Part shown: positions 1 to 5,653 of the stretch, piece by piece
How positions within the stretch are numbered: position 1 is the stretch's first letter
Layout of the letters: the number at the start of each line of letters is the position of its first letter
The notes under the pieces: model-generated
What the model was told of the DNA's origin: nothing
The model's input: only the letters and a program-made list of their open reading frames with translations
The model's database searches: none
Assembly: GCA_016178255.1 (NCBI GenBank)
Contig: JACOTQ010000017.1
Span: 1 to 5,980, forward strand
Direction: 5' to 3'
Origin: Candidatus Colwelliibacteriota bacterium
Lineage (GTDB): Bacteria > Patescibacteriota > Minisyncoccia > UBA6257 > Colwellbacteraceae
Length of the DNA: 5,980 nucleotides
Translations under genes and position numbers: made by a program

Positions 1-261
1 AAAGAAGAAGTGGCTATTCCCTACAGGCGCATTCACAGCGTGGGAATAAAACAGTCTCTTCTGCACCGCTTGCTGGGCGTGGGTCGAGTTGTGATTTCAA
101 CGACTACCGACATTGACGAGCCAAGCGAAACGGAAAATGAAGCGAATGATGAGGTGGTACCGCTTATGGATTACAGCTTCGCAAGCGCGATAGCTAACAA
201 GTTAACGGGTAGGGCTGAAGTCGAACGGATGCAATTACACAACAAAACAGTCCGGCGATAA
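1..261 (+). CDS. Bacterial PH-domain (bPH2/YdbS-like) protein, C-terminal end, 5'-truncated
   Basis: The reading frame is open from base 1 to the TAA at 259-261, giving 86 residues. The true start lies upstream of the window; the GTG at 10 is probably internal because the domain is already under way. The pattern IPYRRIHSVGIKQSLLHRLLG followed by VGRVVIST matches the second half of the bacterial PH domain (DUF304/bPH2 type): a strand, the RI-SV turn, a hydrophobic stretch and the G-G-VVI strand. An acidic, low-complexity linker follows (EPSETENEANDE), then a helix (about SFASAIANKLTGRAEVERMQ) that resembles the tail seen after such domains. The domain usually follows one or two membrane segments, which would be off the window. 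The function of the family is poorly known. The family call is fairly safe; any specific role is not. Confidence 0.72.
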   Translation, partial: KEEVAIPYRRIHSVGIKQSLLHRLLGVGRVVISTTTDIDEPSETENEANDEVVPLMDYSFASAIANKLTGRAEVERMQLHNKTVRR

Positions 262-275
262 GGGGTAGCTCAATA

Positions 276-284
276 TGTTATAAT
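276..284 (+). promoter_or_regulatory. Extended -10 promoter for the DUF378 gene
   Basis: TGTTATAAT is an exact extended -10 element (TGnTATAAT). It lies 15 bp after the stop of the preceding gene and 37 bp before the ATG at 322. No convincing -35 is present at the usual distance, which is normal for extended -10 promoters. Transcription would start near 291. The only purine-rich stretch, AAAAGG at 295-300, is too far from the ATG to be a normal ribosome binding site. Confidence 0.5.
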
Positions 285-321
285 AATAAAATATAAAAGG
301 TCGAAAACTAATAATTAAAAT

Positions 322-540
322 ATGCTTCATAAAATTACATTTGCGCTTATGGCGGTCGGTGGCTTAAACTGGCTTCTTCTCGCCTTAACTGGATGGGAGG
401 TTGGACAATTGCTTAGCGGAATGGAATCGACGGCAGCAAAAGCGGTTTATGTTTTAGTCGGCCTTTCCGCCATCTATGAACTCGTAATGCACGGGAAGAC
501 GTGTAAAGAGTGCGGAGGGATGGGTGTAAAACAGCAGTAG
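322..540 (+). CDS. Small DUF378 (YuzA-like) membrane protein
   Basis: This 72-residue protein has two predicted membrane segments. The first is around residues 5-32 and contains the DUF378 hallmark GGLNWLLLALTGWEVGQLL (family form GG-NWGLVGLF-FDLV). The second is around residues 38-56 (AAKAVYVLVGLSAIYELV), ending in the family's Y-L-VG-S--Y pattern. Length and layout fit the family. The short C-terminal tail is cytoplasmic or external and carries a CKEC pair followed by Gly-rich residues, possibly a metal site or disulfide. The family has no established function. The gene has its own extended -10 promoter and is followed directly by a terminator, so it is probably transcribed alone. There is no clear Shine-Dalgarno sequence before the ATG; the preceding 15 bases are almost all A and T. 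Confidence 0.85.
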   Translation: MLHKITFALMAVGGLNWLLLALTGWEVGQLLSGMESTAAKAVYVLVGLSAIYELVMHGKTCKECGGMGVKQQ

Positions 541-558
541 CCGGATACATCGGAATTA

Positions 559-591
559 AAAAACTGCCCCGCGGATTGCGAGGCAGTTTTT
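559..591. terminator. Bidirectional intrinsic terminator between convergent genes
   Basis: Perfect 10-bp arms AAAAACTGCC (559-568) and GGCAGTTTTT (582-591) are continued, after one C/A mismatch, by CGC (570-572) and GCG (578-580) around a GGATT loop. One strand ends in a T-run and the other, read in reverse, does too, so the hairpin works in both directions. It lies 18 bp after the DUF378 stop and 4 bp after the stop of the minus-strand zinc-ribbon gene, so it ends both. Confidence 0.92.
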
Positions 592-595
592 ATGC

Positions 596-787
596 TTAGC
601 GACGGTTGTTTCCTCCTCGGAAAGCGTTTCGCTTCTGCATGTGGCAACTTTTACAAAGAAGTTGGTCAAGTCTGGCCGGATCTGGTTGAAATGGGAGCTC
701 CGTTATCGGAGATCCGCAATTTGAACATTTCCAGTCACCCTTGAACATCTGCCTGTCAAAGCCGCCCTGATTGTCTTGATATGCCAT
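596..787 (-). CDS. Small zinc-ribbon protein, CxxC-x20-CxxCH type
   Basis: This 63-residue protein has a single zinc-binding module: WKCSNCGSPITELPF, with the first CxxC at residues 22-25, and CKSCH, with the second at 46-49. The four cysteines should bind one zinc ion. The surrounding pattern (aromatic residue before the first pair, a PF-PDP turn, basic KRN tail ending in NNRR) fits the small CxxC-x17-CxxC ribbon proteins common in Patescibacteria, but the spacing is 20. The basic, Arg/Asn/Gly-rich tail suggests nucleic-acid or ribosome contact; that is inference only. The start is supported by GAGG four bases before the ATG. The gene has its own strong promoter and a long leader with an inverted repeat (separate entries), and a terminator right after the stop. 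Confidence 0.85.
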   Translation of the reverse strand: MAYQDNQGGFDRQMFKGDWKCSNCGSPITELPFQPDPARLDQLLCKSCHMQKRNAFRGGNNRR

Positions 788-831
788 TTTGCCTCGTTTT
801 TCTTATTGACCTTTTCGAAACTCGAGGCAAA
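788..831 (-). promoter_or_regulatory. Inverted repeat over the zinc-ribbon gene's ribosome binding site
   Basis: In the minus-strand mRNA, UUUGCCUCG (831-823) can pair perfectly over 9 bp with CGAGGCAAA (796-788), with a 26-nt loop. The second arm contains the only Shine-Dalgarno-like GAGG and ends directly before the AUG at 787, so the hairpin would block translation initiation. The first arm's CCUCGA (827-822) could instead pair with UCGAGG further upstream in the leader (887-882). Two mutually exclusive structures are therefore possible. Pairing is seen in the sequence; a regulatory role is inferred. Confidence 0.42.
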
Positions 832-900
832 GTGTTGTTCTCTATAAAACCATATCGCCTTATAAATTAAGACAAATTGGTCCTCGAATCTACTACTTAC

Positions 901-929
901 AGTATAACTCATATCACCCATTTTGTCAA
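901..929 (-). promoter_or_regulatory. Strong sigma-70-type promoter for the zinc-ribbon gene
   Basis: Read on the minus strand, there is a perfect -35 TTGACA (929-924), exactly 17 bp of spacer, and a -10 TATACT (906-901) with five of six consensus bases. Transcription should start near 894, giving a leader of about 107 nt before the ATG at 787. The promoter begins 14 bp beyond the stop of obg, so the zinc-ribbon gene need not depend on read-through from obg. It also overlaps the 5' end of a spurious open frame at 703-921. Confidence 0.75.
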
Positions 930-942
930 AATAAGCCCTATT

Positions 943-1911
943 TCAGACCGTTTTTTGCTTAATTATTCCGCTTAGTATCTTCTTAACTTTTTCCAAGCTA
1001 TCCCAATCATGAATAGAGGTTGGTATTCCAGAAACTTTAATTTTCCTTAGGGCGGAAAGTTGTTTTCTTAAAACGGCGGAGGAAACCGCATCGCTCTTGC
1101 TCAAAAAAACGTATTCTTTCTTTTCCAAGAGAGACTCATTGTACCTACCAAGCTCTTCCCTTATAACCTTGTAGTCGCCCGCCGGATTAACAGATTCCGC
1201 GGAAATAAAGTGAAAAAGTATCTTTGTTCTTTCGATATGACGCAGGAACTTAACGCCCAATCCCTTCCCTACTGCCGCCCCCTCAATAAGACCCGGGATA
1301 TCAGCCAGAATAATTTCATGGTAAACTCCTAAATTAGGCTCAAGCGTCGTAAACGGATAATTAGCCACTTTGCTCTTGGCCGCCGTCAATTCGTTTAGCA
1401 TGCTTGATTTACCGACATTGGGCAAACCGACAAAGCCGACATCGGCGATAAGCTTCAATTCCAAATGCAATTCGAAACTCTCGCCAGGCTTTCCAGGTTG
1501 AGACTGTTTTGGAGTTGTATTTCTTGATGACCTGAACAAGAAATTCCCCTTGCCGCCGTTGCCGCCTTTGGCTATTAAGATTCTTTCTCCTATTTTGGTA
1601 ATCTCCACCTCTCTTTCGGTCGTCAAATTCTTGATTACCGTTCCAACCGGAACATTGACAACTAAGTCTCCGCCGTCGGCTCCGTCAACAAACTGCTCTC
1701 GCCCGCGACCGCCATCTTCGGCTCTTATCTCTTTTTTATAACGGAATTTATTAAGAGCGCTTAAATCAGAAACACCTTCCATATAAATAGAGGCTCCTCT
1801 GCCGCCGCTTCCGCCGGTCGGGCCCAAGCTCATCATGTTCTTGTTGAACGCAACAGCGCCACTACCCCCCTTGCCGGAAGAAATTTTGATTTTTACTTCA
1901 TCAACTAACAT
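943..1911 (-). CDS. obg: Obg/CgtA family ribosome-assembly GTPase
   Basis: This 322-residue protein is a GTPase that binds the large ribosomal subunit and acts in its late assembly and in growth control. Residues 1-157 are the glycine-rich Obg fold, with repeated G-G motifs (SSGKGGSGAVAF, GPTGGSGGRGASIY, AEDGGRG, GADGGDLVV, AKGGNGGKGN). The G domain follows: G1 GLPNVGKS at 162-169, the switch I threonines in YPFTTLEPN (188-189), G3 DIPGLIEGA at 204-212, and G4 SKSD at 271-274 in place of the usual NKxD. The G5 region near 298-302 (PTSIHD) lacks the usual SA. The protein ends right after the G domain, with no OCT or other C-terminal extension, so it is shorter than many homologues. The start at 1911 fits the family's N-terminus. 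A weak GGTAGAAG lies upstream. truB is 95 bp upstream on the same strand. Confidence 0.97.
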   Translation of the reverse strand: MLVDEVKIKISSGKGGSGAVAFNKNMMSLGPTGGSGGRGASIYMEGVSDLSALNKFRYKKEIRAEDGGRGREQFVDGADGGDLVVNVPVGTVIKNLTTEREVEITKIGERILIAKGGNGGKGNFLFRSSRNTTPKQSQPGKPGESFELHLELKLIADVGFVGLPNVGKSSMLNELTAAKSKVANYPFTTLEPNLGVYHEIILADIPGLIEGAAVGKGLGVKFLRHIERTKILFHFISAESVNPAGDYKVIREELGRYNESLLEKKEYVFLSKSDAVSSAVLRKQLSALRKIKVSGIPTSIHDWDSLEKVKKILSGIIKQKTV

Positions 1912-1952
1912 CGCTATACTTCTACCATAGAAAACTCATATTTAAAACATCG

Positions 1953-1988
1953 AGTATACTATATGTCCGATCGGTGATATAGTATACT
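1953..1988. repeat. 36-bp near-perfect palindrome between truB and obg
   Basis: Two perfect 12-bp arms, AGTATACTATAT (1953-1964) and ATATAGTATACT (1977-1988), flank GT-CCGATCGG-TG, whose 8-bp core CCGATCGG is itself a palindrome. Only the GT/TG positions break the symmetry. Each outer end, AGTATACT, is also self-complementary, so it appears as a direct repeat as well. The site lies 18 bp after the truB stop and 41 bp before the obg ATG, and carries TATACT -10-like hexamers. It may be an operator for a dimeric regulator at the obg promoter, or an RNA hairpin between the two genes. There is no good U-run immediately after it, so it is a poor intrinsic terminator. Confidence 0.6.
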
Positions 1989-2006
1989 AATAGTTCTTGT
2001 TGACAT

Positions 2007-2666
2007 TTAGTCTAATTTCAATGCGTTCTCAATCTTATAATTGCCTATTTTTGTTCGTCTCAAATTATTTAAGGTAGCGGGCAAGCCAAGTCTTCTTCCA
2101 ATCTCCTCCGCGATGGACCTTATATAAGTGCCGCTCGTTACTTCCATAACCAGCTCCAGAATGTAATAACTTTCCGACCTGAAGCATTTTTTAAACACAG
2201 TATTCAGGATTTCCATTTCTTTCTCTGGCGGATTCACCCGTTTGCCCGCCCGCGCCAATTCATAAAGTCTTTCTCCCTTCACTTTGACCGCGGAATAAAC
2301 CGGAACTTCAAGGACGATTTTACCTCTCATTGATTCCAGTAATGGAGCAATTTCAGACAAATCAAGTTCAAGCGGCGACTTCTCATCCAATACCTCGCCC
2401 TCCATATCGCAGGTTGTCGTTCTTATACCCAATAAAATCTCCGCCTCGTATGTCTTGGGAAGTTTTATGAGTTCGCTTAATTTCTTCGTCCCGATACCTA
2501 CACCGACAATCATCAAGCCGGTTGCGAGAGGGTCCAATGTGCCCGAATGTCCCATCTTCTCCATTCCAATTTCCCTCCTTAAACGTCTGATAACGTCATA
2601 TGAACTCAAGCCTTTTGGCTTATCAATTAAGATAATGCCTTCTTTTATATGACTTCTGATTTCCAT
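2007..2666 (-). CDS. truB: tRNA pseudouridine(55) synthase TruB, short form
   Basis: The enzyme isomerises U55 of the tRNA T-loop to pseudouridine. In the 219-residue version chosen here, motif II GHSGTLDPLATG at about 39-50 carries the catalytic aspartate D45. The N-terminal IILIDKPKGLSSYDV, the conserved tyrosine in KTYEAEI (about Y73), VYSAVKVKGERLYELARAG at 123-141 and SGTYIRSIAEEIG at 178-190 all match the family. Escherichia coli TruB is 314 residues; this one stops after the catalytic domain and has no PUA domain. The frame continues to an ATG at 2708, but the 14 extra residues are not family-like. The ATG at 2664-2666 has GGTGGG just upstream and a TATAAT at 2690-2685, which would lie inside the longer reading frame. 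truB is divergent from the FAD-oxidase gene and upstream of obg. Confidence 0.95.
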   Translation of the reverse strand: MEIRSHIKEGIILIDKPKGLSSYDVIRRLRREIGMEKMGHSGTLDPLATGLMIVGVGIGTKKLSELIKLPKTYEAEILLGIRTTTCDMEGEVLDEKSPLELDLSEIAPLLESMRGKIVLEVPVYSAVKVKGERLYELARAGKRVNPPEKEMEILNTVFKKCFRSESYYILELVMEVTSGTYIRSIAEEIGRRLGLPATLNNLRRTKIGNYKIENALKLD

Positions 2667-2713
2667 TTGCCCACCACATTCTATATTATAAATGTAGGAA
2701 TAATCCATTTATT
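2667..2713. promoter_or_regulatory. Compact divergent promoter region between truB and the FAD-oxidase operon
   Basis: The 47 bp between the two start codons hold the AT-rich block CTATATTATAAATG. Read on the minus strand it has a perfect -10 TATAAT (2690-2685), which would give truB a leader of about 11 nt containing GGTGGG. On the plus strand the same block has TATAAA (2687-2692), giving the oxidase operon a leader of under 20 nt. No good -35 element is visible on either side, so the exact promoters are uncertain. Overlapping -10 elements would make the two directions compete. Confidence 0.4.
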
Positions 2714-4357
2714 ATGGCGGATGAATCAAAAATAAAGGAATTTTTTAATGGCGATATTTTATCGGATGACGCGTCCTTGGAAGCTTACAGCCGCGACGCC
2801 AGCATTTTTCAAGTAAGGCCGGAGGTTGTTCTCTTCCCTAAAGATGTTTACGATATAGAGTCTGTAGTTAAATTCGTAAGCGCCGAAAAAAAAGCTGGAC
2901 GCGATATTAGTCTAACTCCCCGCTCGGCCGGCACCGATATGACTGGCGGCCCGCTCACCAAATCAATCGTTTTAGATCTCACAAAGTATTTCAATCACAT
3001 AAAGGAAGTTGGGAGTGATTACGCCTTAACGGAACCAGGGGTTTTCTACCGCGACTTTGAAAAAGAAACCTTGAAGCATAATCTTCTTTTACCAAGTTAT
3101 CCCGCCTCCCGCGAAATTTGTACTGTGGGTGGTATGGTTGCCAACAACTCCGGCGGAGAAAAAACCCTTGTATACGGAAAAACCGAAAAATATGTTGAGG
3201 CTGTGAAAATGGTTCTCTCTGACGGCAAAGAATATGATTTTCGAAAAATTACATTCGAAGAGCTTCAGGAAAAGGATGAGGAGAAAACACTTGAGGGCAA
3301 AATATATAAAGGCATCCATCGGTTAATTGAGGAAAACTATGACTTGATTCAGGAAGCCAAGCCTGACGTATCAAAAAATTCCGCCGGGTACTATCTATGG
3401 AACGTGATGGATAAAGAAGCCAAAACCTTTGACCTTACTAAAATAATTGTCGGGTCGCAGGGGACTTTGGGGATAATTACGGAAATGCGGTTCCGTCTCA
3501 TTAAACCAAAATCCCATTCGAGGCTTCTTGTCATATTCCTTAAAGATTTAAAACCTTTAACCGAAATTGCCGAAAGAATCTTAAAATTTAATCCGGAGAG
3601 CTTCGAATCATATGACGCGAACACGATAAAAGTAGCTATGAAATTTCTGCCGGACGTAATGAAAATACTTAAAGGCAACGCGCTCACGCTTGCCATGCAG
3701 TTTCTGCCGGAATTCTGGATGGCTATTTTTGGCGGAATGCCGAAACTGGTTCTCCTCGCGGAGTTCACCGGAGATACGTCAGAAGAGGTCGCAAAAAAAC
3801 TACTGGACGCAAAATCAGCGCTGAAAGACCTGCCAATAAAGATGAGGGTAACCAAAACCGAACGCGAGACCAAAAAATACTGGACATTAAGAAGAGAAAG
3901 CTTCAACCTGCTCCGGCATCATATGAAAGGCCTCCGCACCGCTCCATTTATAGACGATATAATAGTAAAGCCCGACAAATTGTTCGAATTCCTGCCGGCC
4001 CTGAACGCCATACTGGCTCAATACCACCTGCTCTACACGATAGCCGGTCATATCGGCGACGCTAATTTCCACATCATACCTCTTATGAAACTTTCTGAAC
4101 CGAAATCAAAAGAAATAATTTCGGAACTGTCAGAAAAAGTTTATAAGCTGGTGTTGGATTTCGGCGGCTCCATAACCGCGGAACACAACGACGGCCTGGT
4201 TCGAAGTCCTTACTTAAAAACAATGTACGGTGATAAAATCTATAGATTATTTGAAGAAACCAAGCGAATTTTCGACCCGGATACGCTCTTCAATCCCGGC
4301 AAAAAAGTGGGCTCCAGCCTGGAATACTCCTTGAACCACGTCGACACAAGCGTTTGA
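2714..4357 (+). CDS. FAD-linked oxidase, GlcD/D-lactate dehydrogenase type
   Basis: This 547-residue flavoprotein belongs to the family that oxidises 2-hydroxy acids such as D-lactate or glycolate. The FAD-binding domain (FAD_binding_4) covers about residues 30-265: TPRSAGTDMTGG at 68-79, the pyrophosphate-binding ICTVGGMVANNSGG at 135-148, and GSQGTLGIITEMRF at 247-260. The C-terminal substrate domain (FAD-oxidase_C) follows, with GHIGDANFHIIPL at 445-457 (metal/substrate histidines), TAEHNDGLVRSPYL at 488-501 (family motif EHGDGxxR, here with N for G) and the typical ending IFDPDTLFNPGKK at 519-531. It is longer than GlcD (about 500 residues) but lacks the C-terminal 4Fe-4S/CCG domain of the large Dld fusions. 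No iron-sulfur partner lies nearby, so the electron acceptor and substrate are unknown. It is the first gene of the plus-strand operon. No clear Shine-Dalgarno sequence precedes the ATG. Confidence 0.9.
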   Translation: MADESKIKEFFNGDILSDDASLEAYSRDASIFQVRPEVVLFPKDVYDIESVVKFVSAEKKAGRDISLTPRSAGTDMTGGPLTKSIVLDLTKYFNHIKEVGSDYALTEPGVFYRDFEKETLKHNLLLPSYPASREICTVGGMVANNSGGEKTLVYGKTEKYVEAVKMVLSDGKEYDFRKITFEELQEKDEEKTLEGKIYKGIHRLIEENYDLIQEAKPDVSKNSAGYYLWNVMDKEAKTFDLTKIIVGSQGTLGIITEMRFRLIKPKSHSRLLVIFLKDLKPLTEIAERILKFNPESFESYDANTIKVAMKFLPDVMKILKGNALTLAMQFLPEFWMAIFGGMPKLVLLAEFTGDTSEEVAKKLLDAKSALKDLPIKMRVTKTERETKKYWTLRRESFNLLRHHMKGLRTAPFIDDIIVKPDKLFEFLPALNAILAQYHLLYTIAGHIGDANFHIIPLMKLSEPKSKEIISELSEKVYKLVLDFGGSITAEHNDGLVRSPYLKTMYGDKIYRLFEETKRIFDPDTLFNPGKKVGSSLEYSLNHVDTSV

Positions 4358-4366
4358 TTTCCAACA

Positions 4367-5047
4367 ATGAATCTTTCCTACGAAATTGAAATAAAGTCTC
4401 TGCTTGGCACCAAGGAGATTGCGGATGCTCTTCGCGCGCGGTTATTGGAAGCTTATCCGCAAATGAGACTTTCTTCCAAGAGTAAACAGCTAAACCATTA
4501 TTTCACCGGAGGCAACCTTCACGACCTCGCCGAATCTATAACACCTCCCCGTCTAACGCCCGAAAAATGGGGACAATTAAATAATTTAGCAGAGCACGCG
4601 CAAGCTTTCTCCGTGCGAACGCGCGAGAAAAACAATGACGTTTATTTAGTAGTAAAAGCTTCCATCGACGACGCGACAAGCGAAAACGGCACCTCCCGAA
4701 TTGAATTAGAAGAAAGGATTGATGTGCCTCTTAACGAATTGGATTCTTTGTTGCTCGTCTCCGGCTTTAATTATCAGGCAAAATGGTCACGGGAGCGCGA
4801 AGAGTATTCGCACGGCGGGATAACCGTCTGCCTGGATAAAAACGCCGGCTACGGCTGGATTGCCGAGTTCGAAAAAATGATTGATAACATTGACGAAACC
4901 AGAGCCGCCCAAGAAGAACTCCGTTCTATGATGTCAAATCTTGGGGTTTACGAACTCCCGCAGGAACAGTTGTCGCGAATGTTTACTTATTACAACGAAC
5001 ATTGGGAAGAATACTATGGAACCGATAAGACTTTTGCCGTACAATAA
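4367..5047 (+). CDS. CYTH-domain protein (CyaB / triphosphatase superfamily)
   Basis: This 226-residue cytoplasmic protein has the fold of the triphosphate tunnel enzymes, which act on triphosphate substrates with a divalent metal (class IV adenylate cyclase, thiamine triphosphatase, inorganic triphosphatase). The signature ExExK is E6-I-E8-I-K10. Later tunnel residues are in place: LNHYF at 42-46, SVRTRE with R84 and R86, K97 in LVVKAS, ELEE at 113-116, KWSRERE with K139, R142 and R144, D157 in CLDKNAGYG, and AEFEK with E167 and E169. All strands needed for activity seem present, so it is probably an active enzyme. A roughly 30-residue insertion (about 50-80) sits between the second and third strands, making it longer than CyaB-like proteins of about 180 residues. 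The gene begins 9 bp after the FAD-oxidase stop and ends 9 bp before the nucleotidyltransferase gene. Its substrate is unknown. Confidence 0.88.
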   Translation: MNLSYEIEIKSLLGTKEIADALRARLLEAYPQMRLSSKSKQLNHYFTGGNLHDLAESITPPRLTPEKWGQLNNLAEHAQAFSVRTREKNNDVYLVVKASIDDATSENGTSRIELEERIDVPLNELDSLLLVSGFNYQAKWSREREEYSHGGITVCLDKNAGYGWIAEFEKMIDNIDETRAAQEELRSMMSNLGVYELPQEQLSRMFTYYNEHWEEYYGTDKTFAVQ

Positions 5048-5056
5048 ATTAAGTTT

Positions 5057-5653
5057 ATGACTAAACCAAAACATTCTTTAATCCTGGACACCAAGACTCA
5101 CTTTGAACACCGGTTCATCCGTGACGTAAAAACATTAGACAAGCTGATTAAGCGCTTTAAGAAGGGCGGTCTCAAGATAGTACTCACGCAGGGCGTATGG
5201 GACCTGATTCATGAGGGACACGCAAAGTACTTGGAAGCGGCAAAATCATTCGGCGACATTCTTATCGTGGGGCTTGATTCCGATGAACTGACCCGTATGC
5301 GCAAGGGGCCGAATAGGCCCATTGTGCCGGAAAAAGAACGGGTGCAAATGCTAATCCATCTTCGCCACGTTGATATTGTGACCATTCGTGAGACGCATCA
5401 CGACATCGGCTATCTCATACGATTGGTAAAACCCGACGTGCTCGTCACTTCGTCAAGTACTTCTGATTTTAAAGACGATTTAAAGGCCGGAACCTATGAC
5501 GAATTTTGCAAAAAAATCGTCACTCTGCCTCCGCAGGCGACGACGCATACGAGCGCGCGCATACGGAACCTGACGATTGAAGGCGCGGAGGAACTCGCAA
5601 AAGAAGTGGACAAGCTCACGCGGGATTTCATAAAGAAAATACGAAGCACATGA
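5057..5653 (+). CDS. Cytidylyltransferase-like protein, RfaE2/HldE C-terminal type
   Basis: This 198-residue protein has the HIGH-superfamily nucleotidyltransferase fold, which transfers a nucleotide from CTP or ATP to a phosphorylated substrate. After a roughly 38-residue N-terminal extension comes KIVLTQGVWDLIHEGHAKYL with the HxGH motif H52-E-G-H55, which binds the nucleotide phosphates. Then follow ILIVGLDSDE at 68-77, KGPNRPIVPEKERVQML at 83-99 (very close to the RfaE2 form) and VDIVTI at 105-110. The late motif THTSARIR (163-170) replaces the usual STS/ISTTxxR element. The closest recognisable relatives attach a nucleotide to heptose phosphate or to similar sugar or lipid phosphates, but the substrate cannot be read from sequence. 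It lies 9 bp after the CYTH gene and overlaps the next gene by ATGA, so the two are probably translationally coupled. Confidence 0.85.
   Translation: MTKPKHSLILDTKTHFEHRFIRDVKTLDKLIKRFKKGGLKIVLTQGVWDLIHEGHAKYLEAAKSFGDILIVGLDSDELTRMRKGPNRPIVPEKERVQMLIHLRHVDIVTIRETHHDIGYLIRLVKPDVLVTSSSTSDFKDDLKAGTYDEFCKKIVTLPPQATTHTSARIRNLTIEGAEELAKEVDKLTRDFIKKIRST

Noticed and set aside
703..921. Minus-strand open frame of 72 residues overlapping the zinc-ribbon gene
   Set aside because: It overlaps the zinc-ribbon coding region in another frame, its start lies within the strong promoter at 901-929, so its ATG would not be on that transcript, and it shows no recognisable domain.
928..942. Weak AAATA/TATTT hairpin after obg as a terminator
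   Set aside because: The stem is only 5 A/T pairs and is followed by a promoter rather than a proper U-run; I see no convincing terminator for obg.
1953..1988. Palindrome as an intrinsic terminator of truB
   Set aside because: The stem is mostly A and T, and no U-run follows it directly on the minus strand; an operator or processing role fits better.
2000..2005. TTGACA on the plus strand just past the end of truB
   Set aside because: No -10 element lies at 16-18 bp, and it would drive antisense transcription into truB with no gene to express.
2667..2708. N-terminal extension of truB to the ATG at 2708
   Set aside because: The extra 14 residues do not resemble TruB N-termini, the ATG at 2666 has a better ribosome binding site, and the longer form would contain the TATAAT promoter element and leave 5 bp between divergent starts.
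3391..3906. 171-residue minus-strand open frame inside the FAD oxidase gene
   Set aside because: It is fully antisense to a well-supported gene with conserved motifs, and its Ser/Phe/Ile-rich, low-complexity translation looks like a shadow frame.
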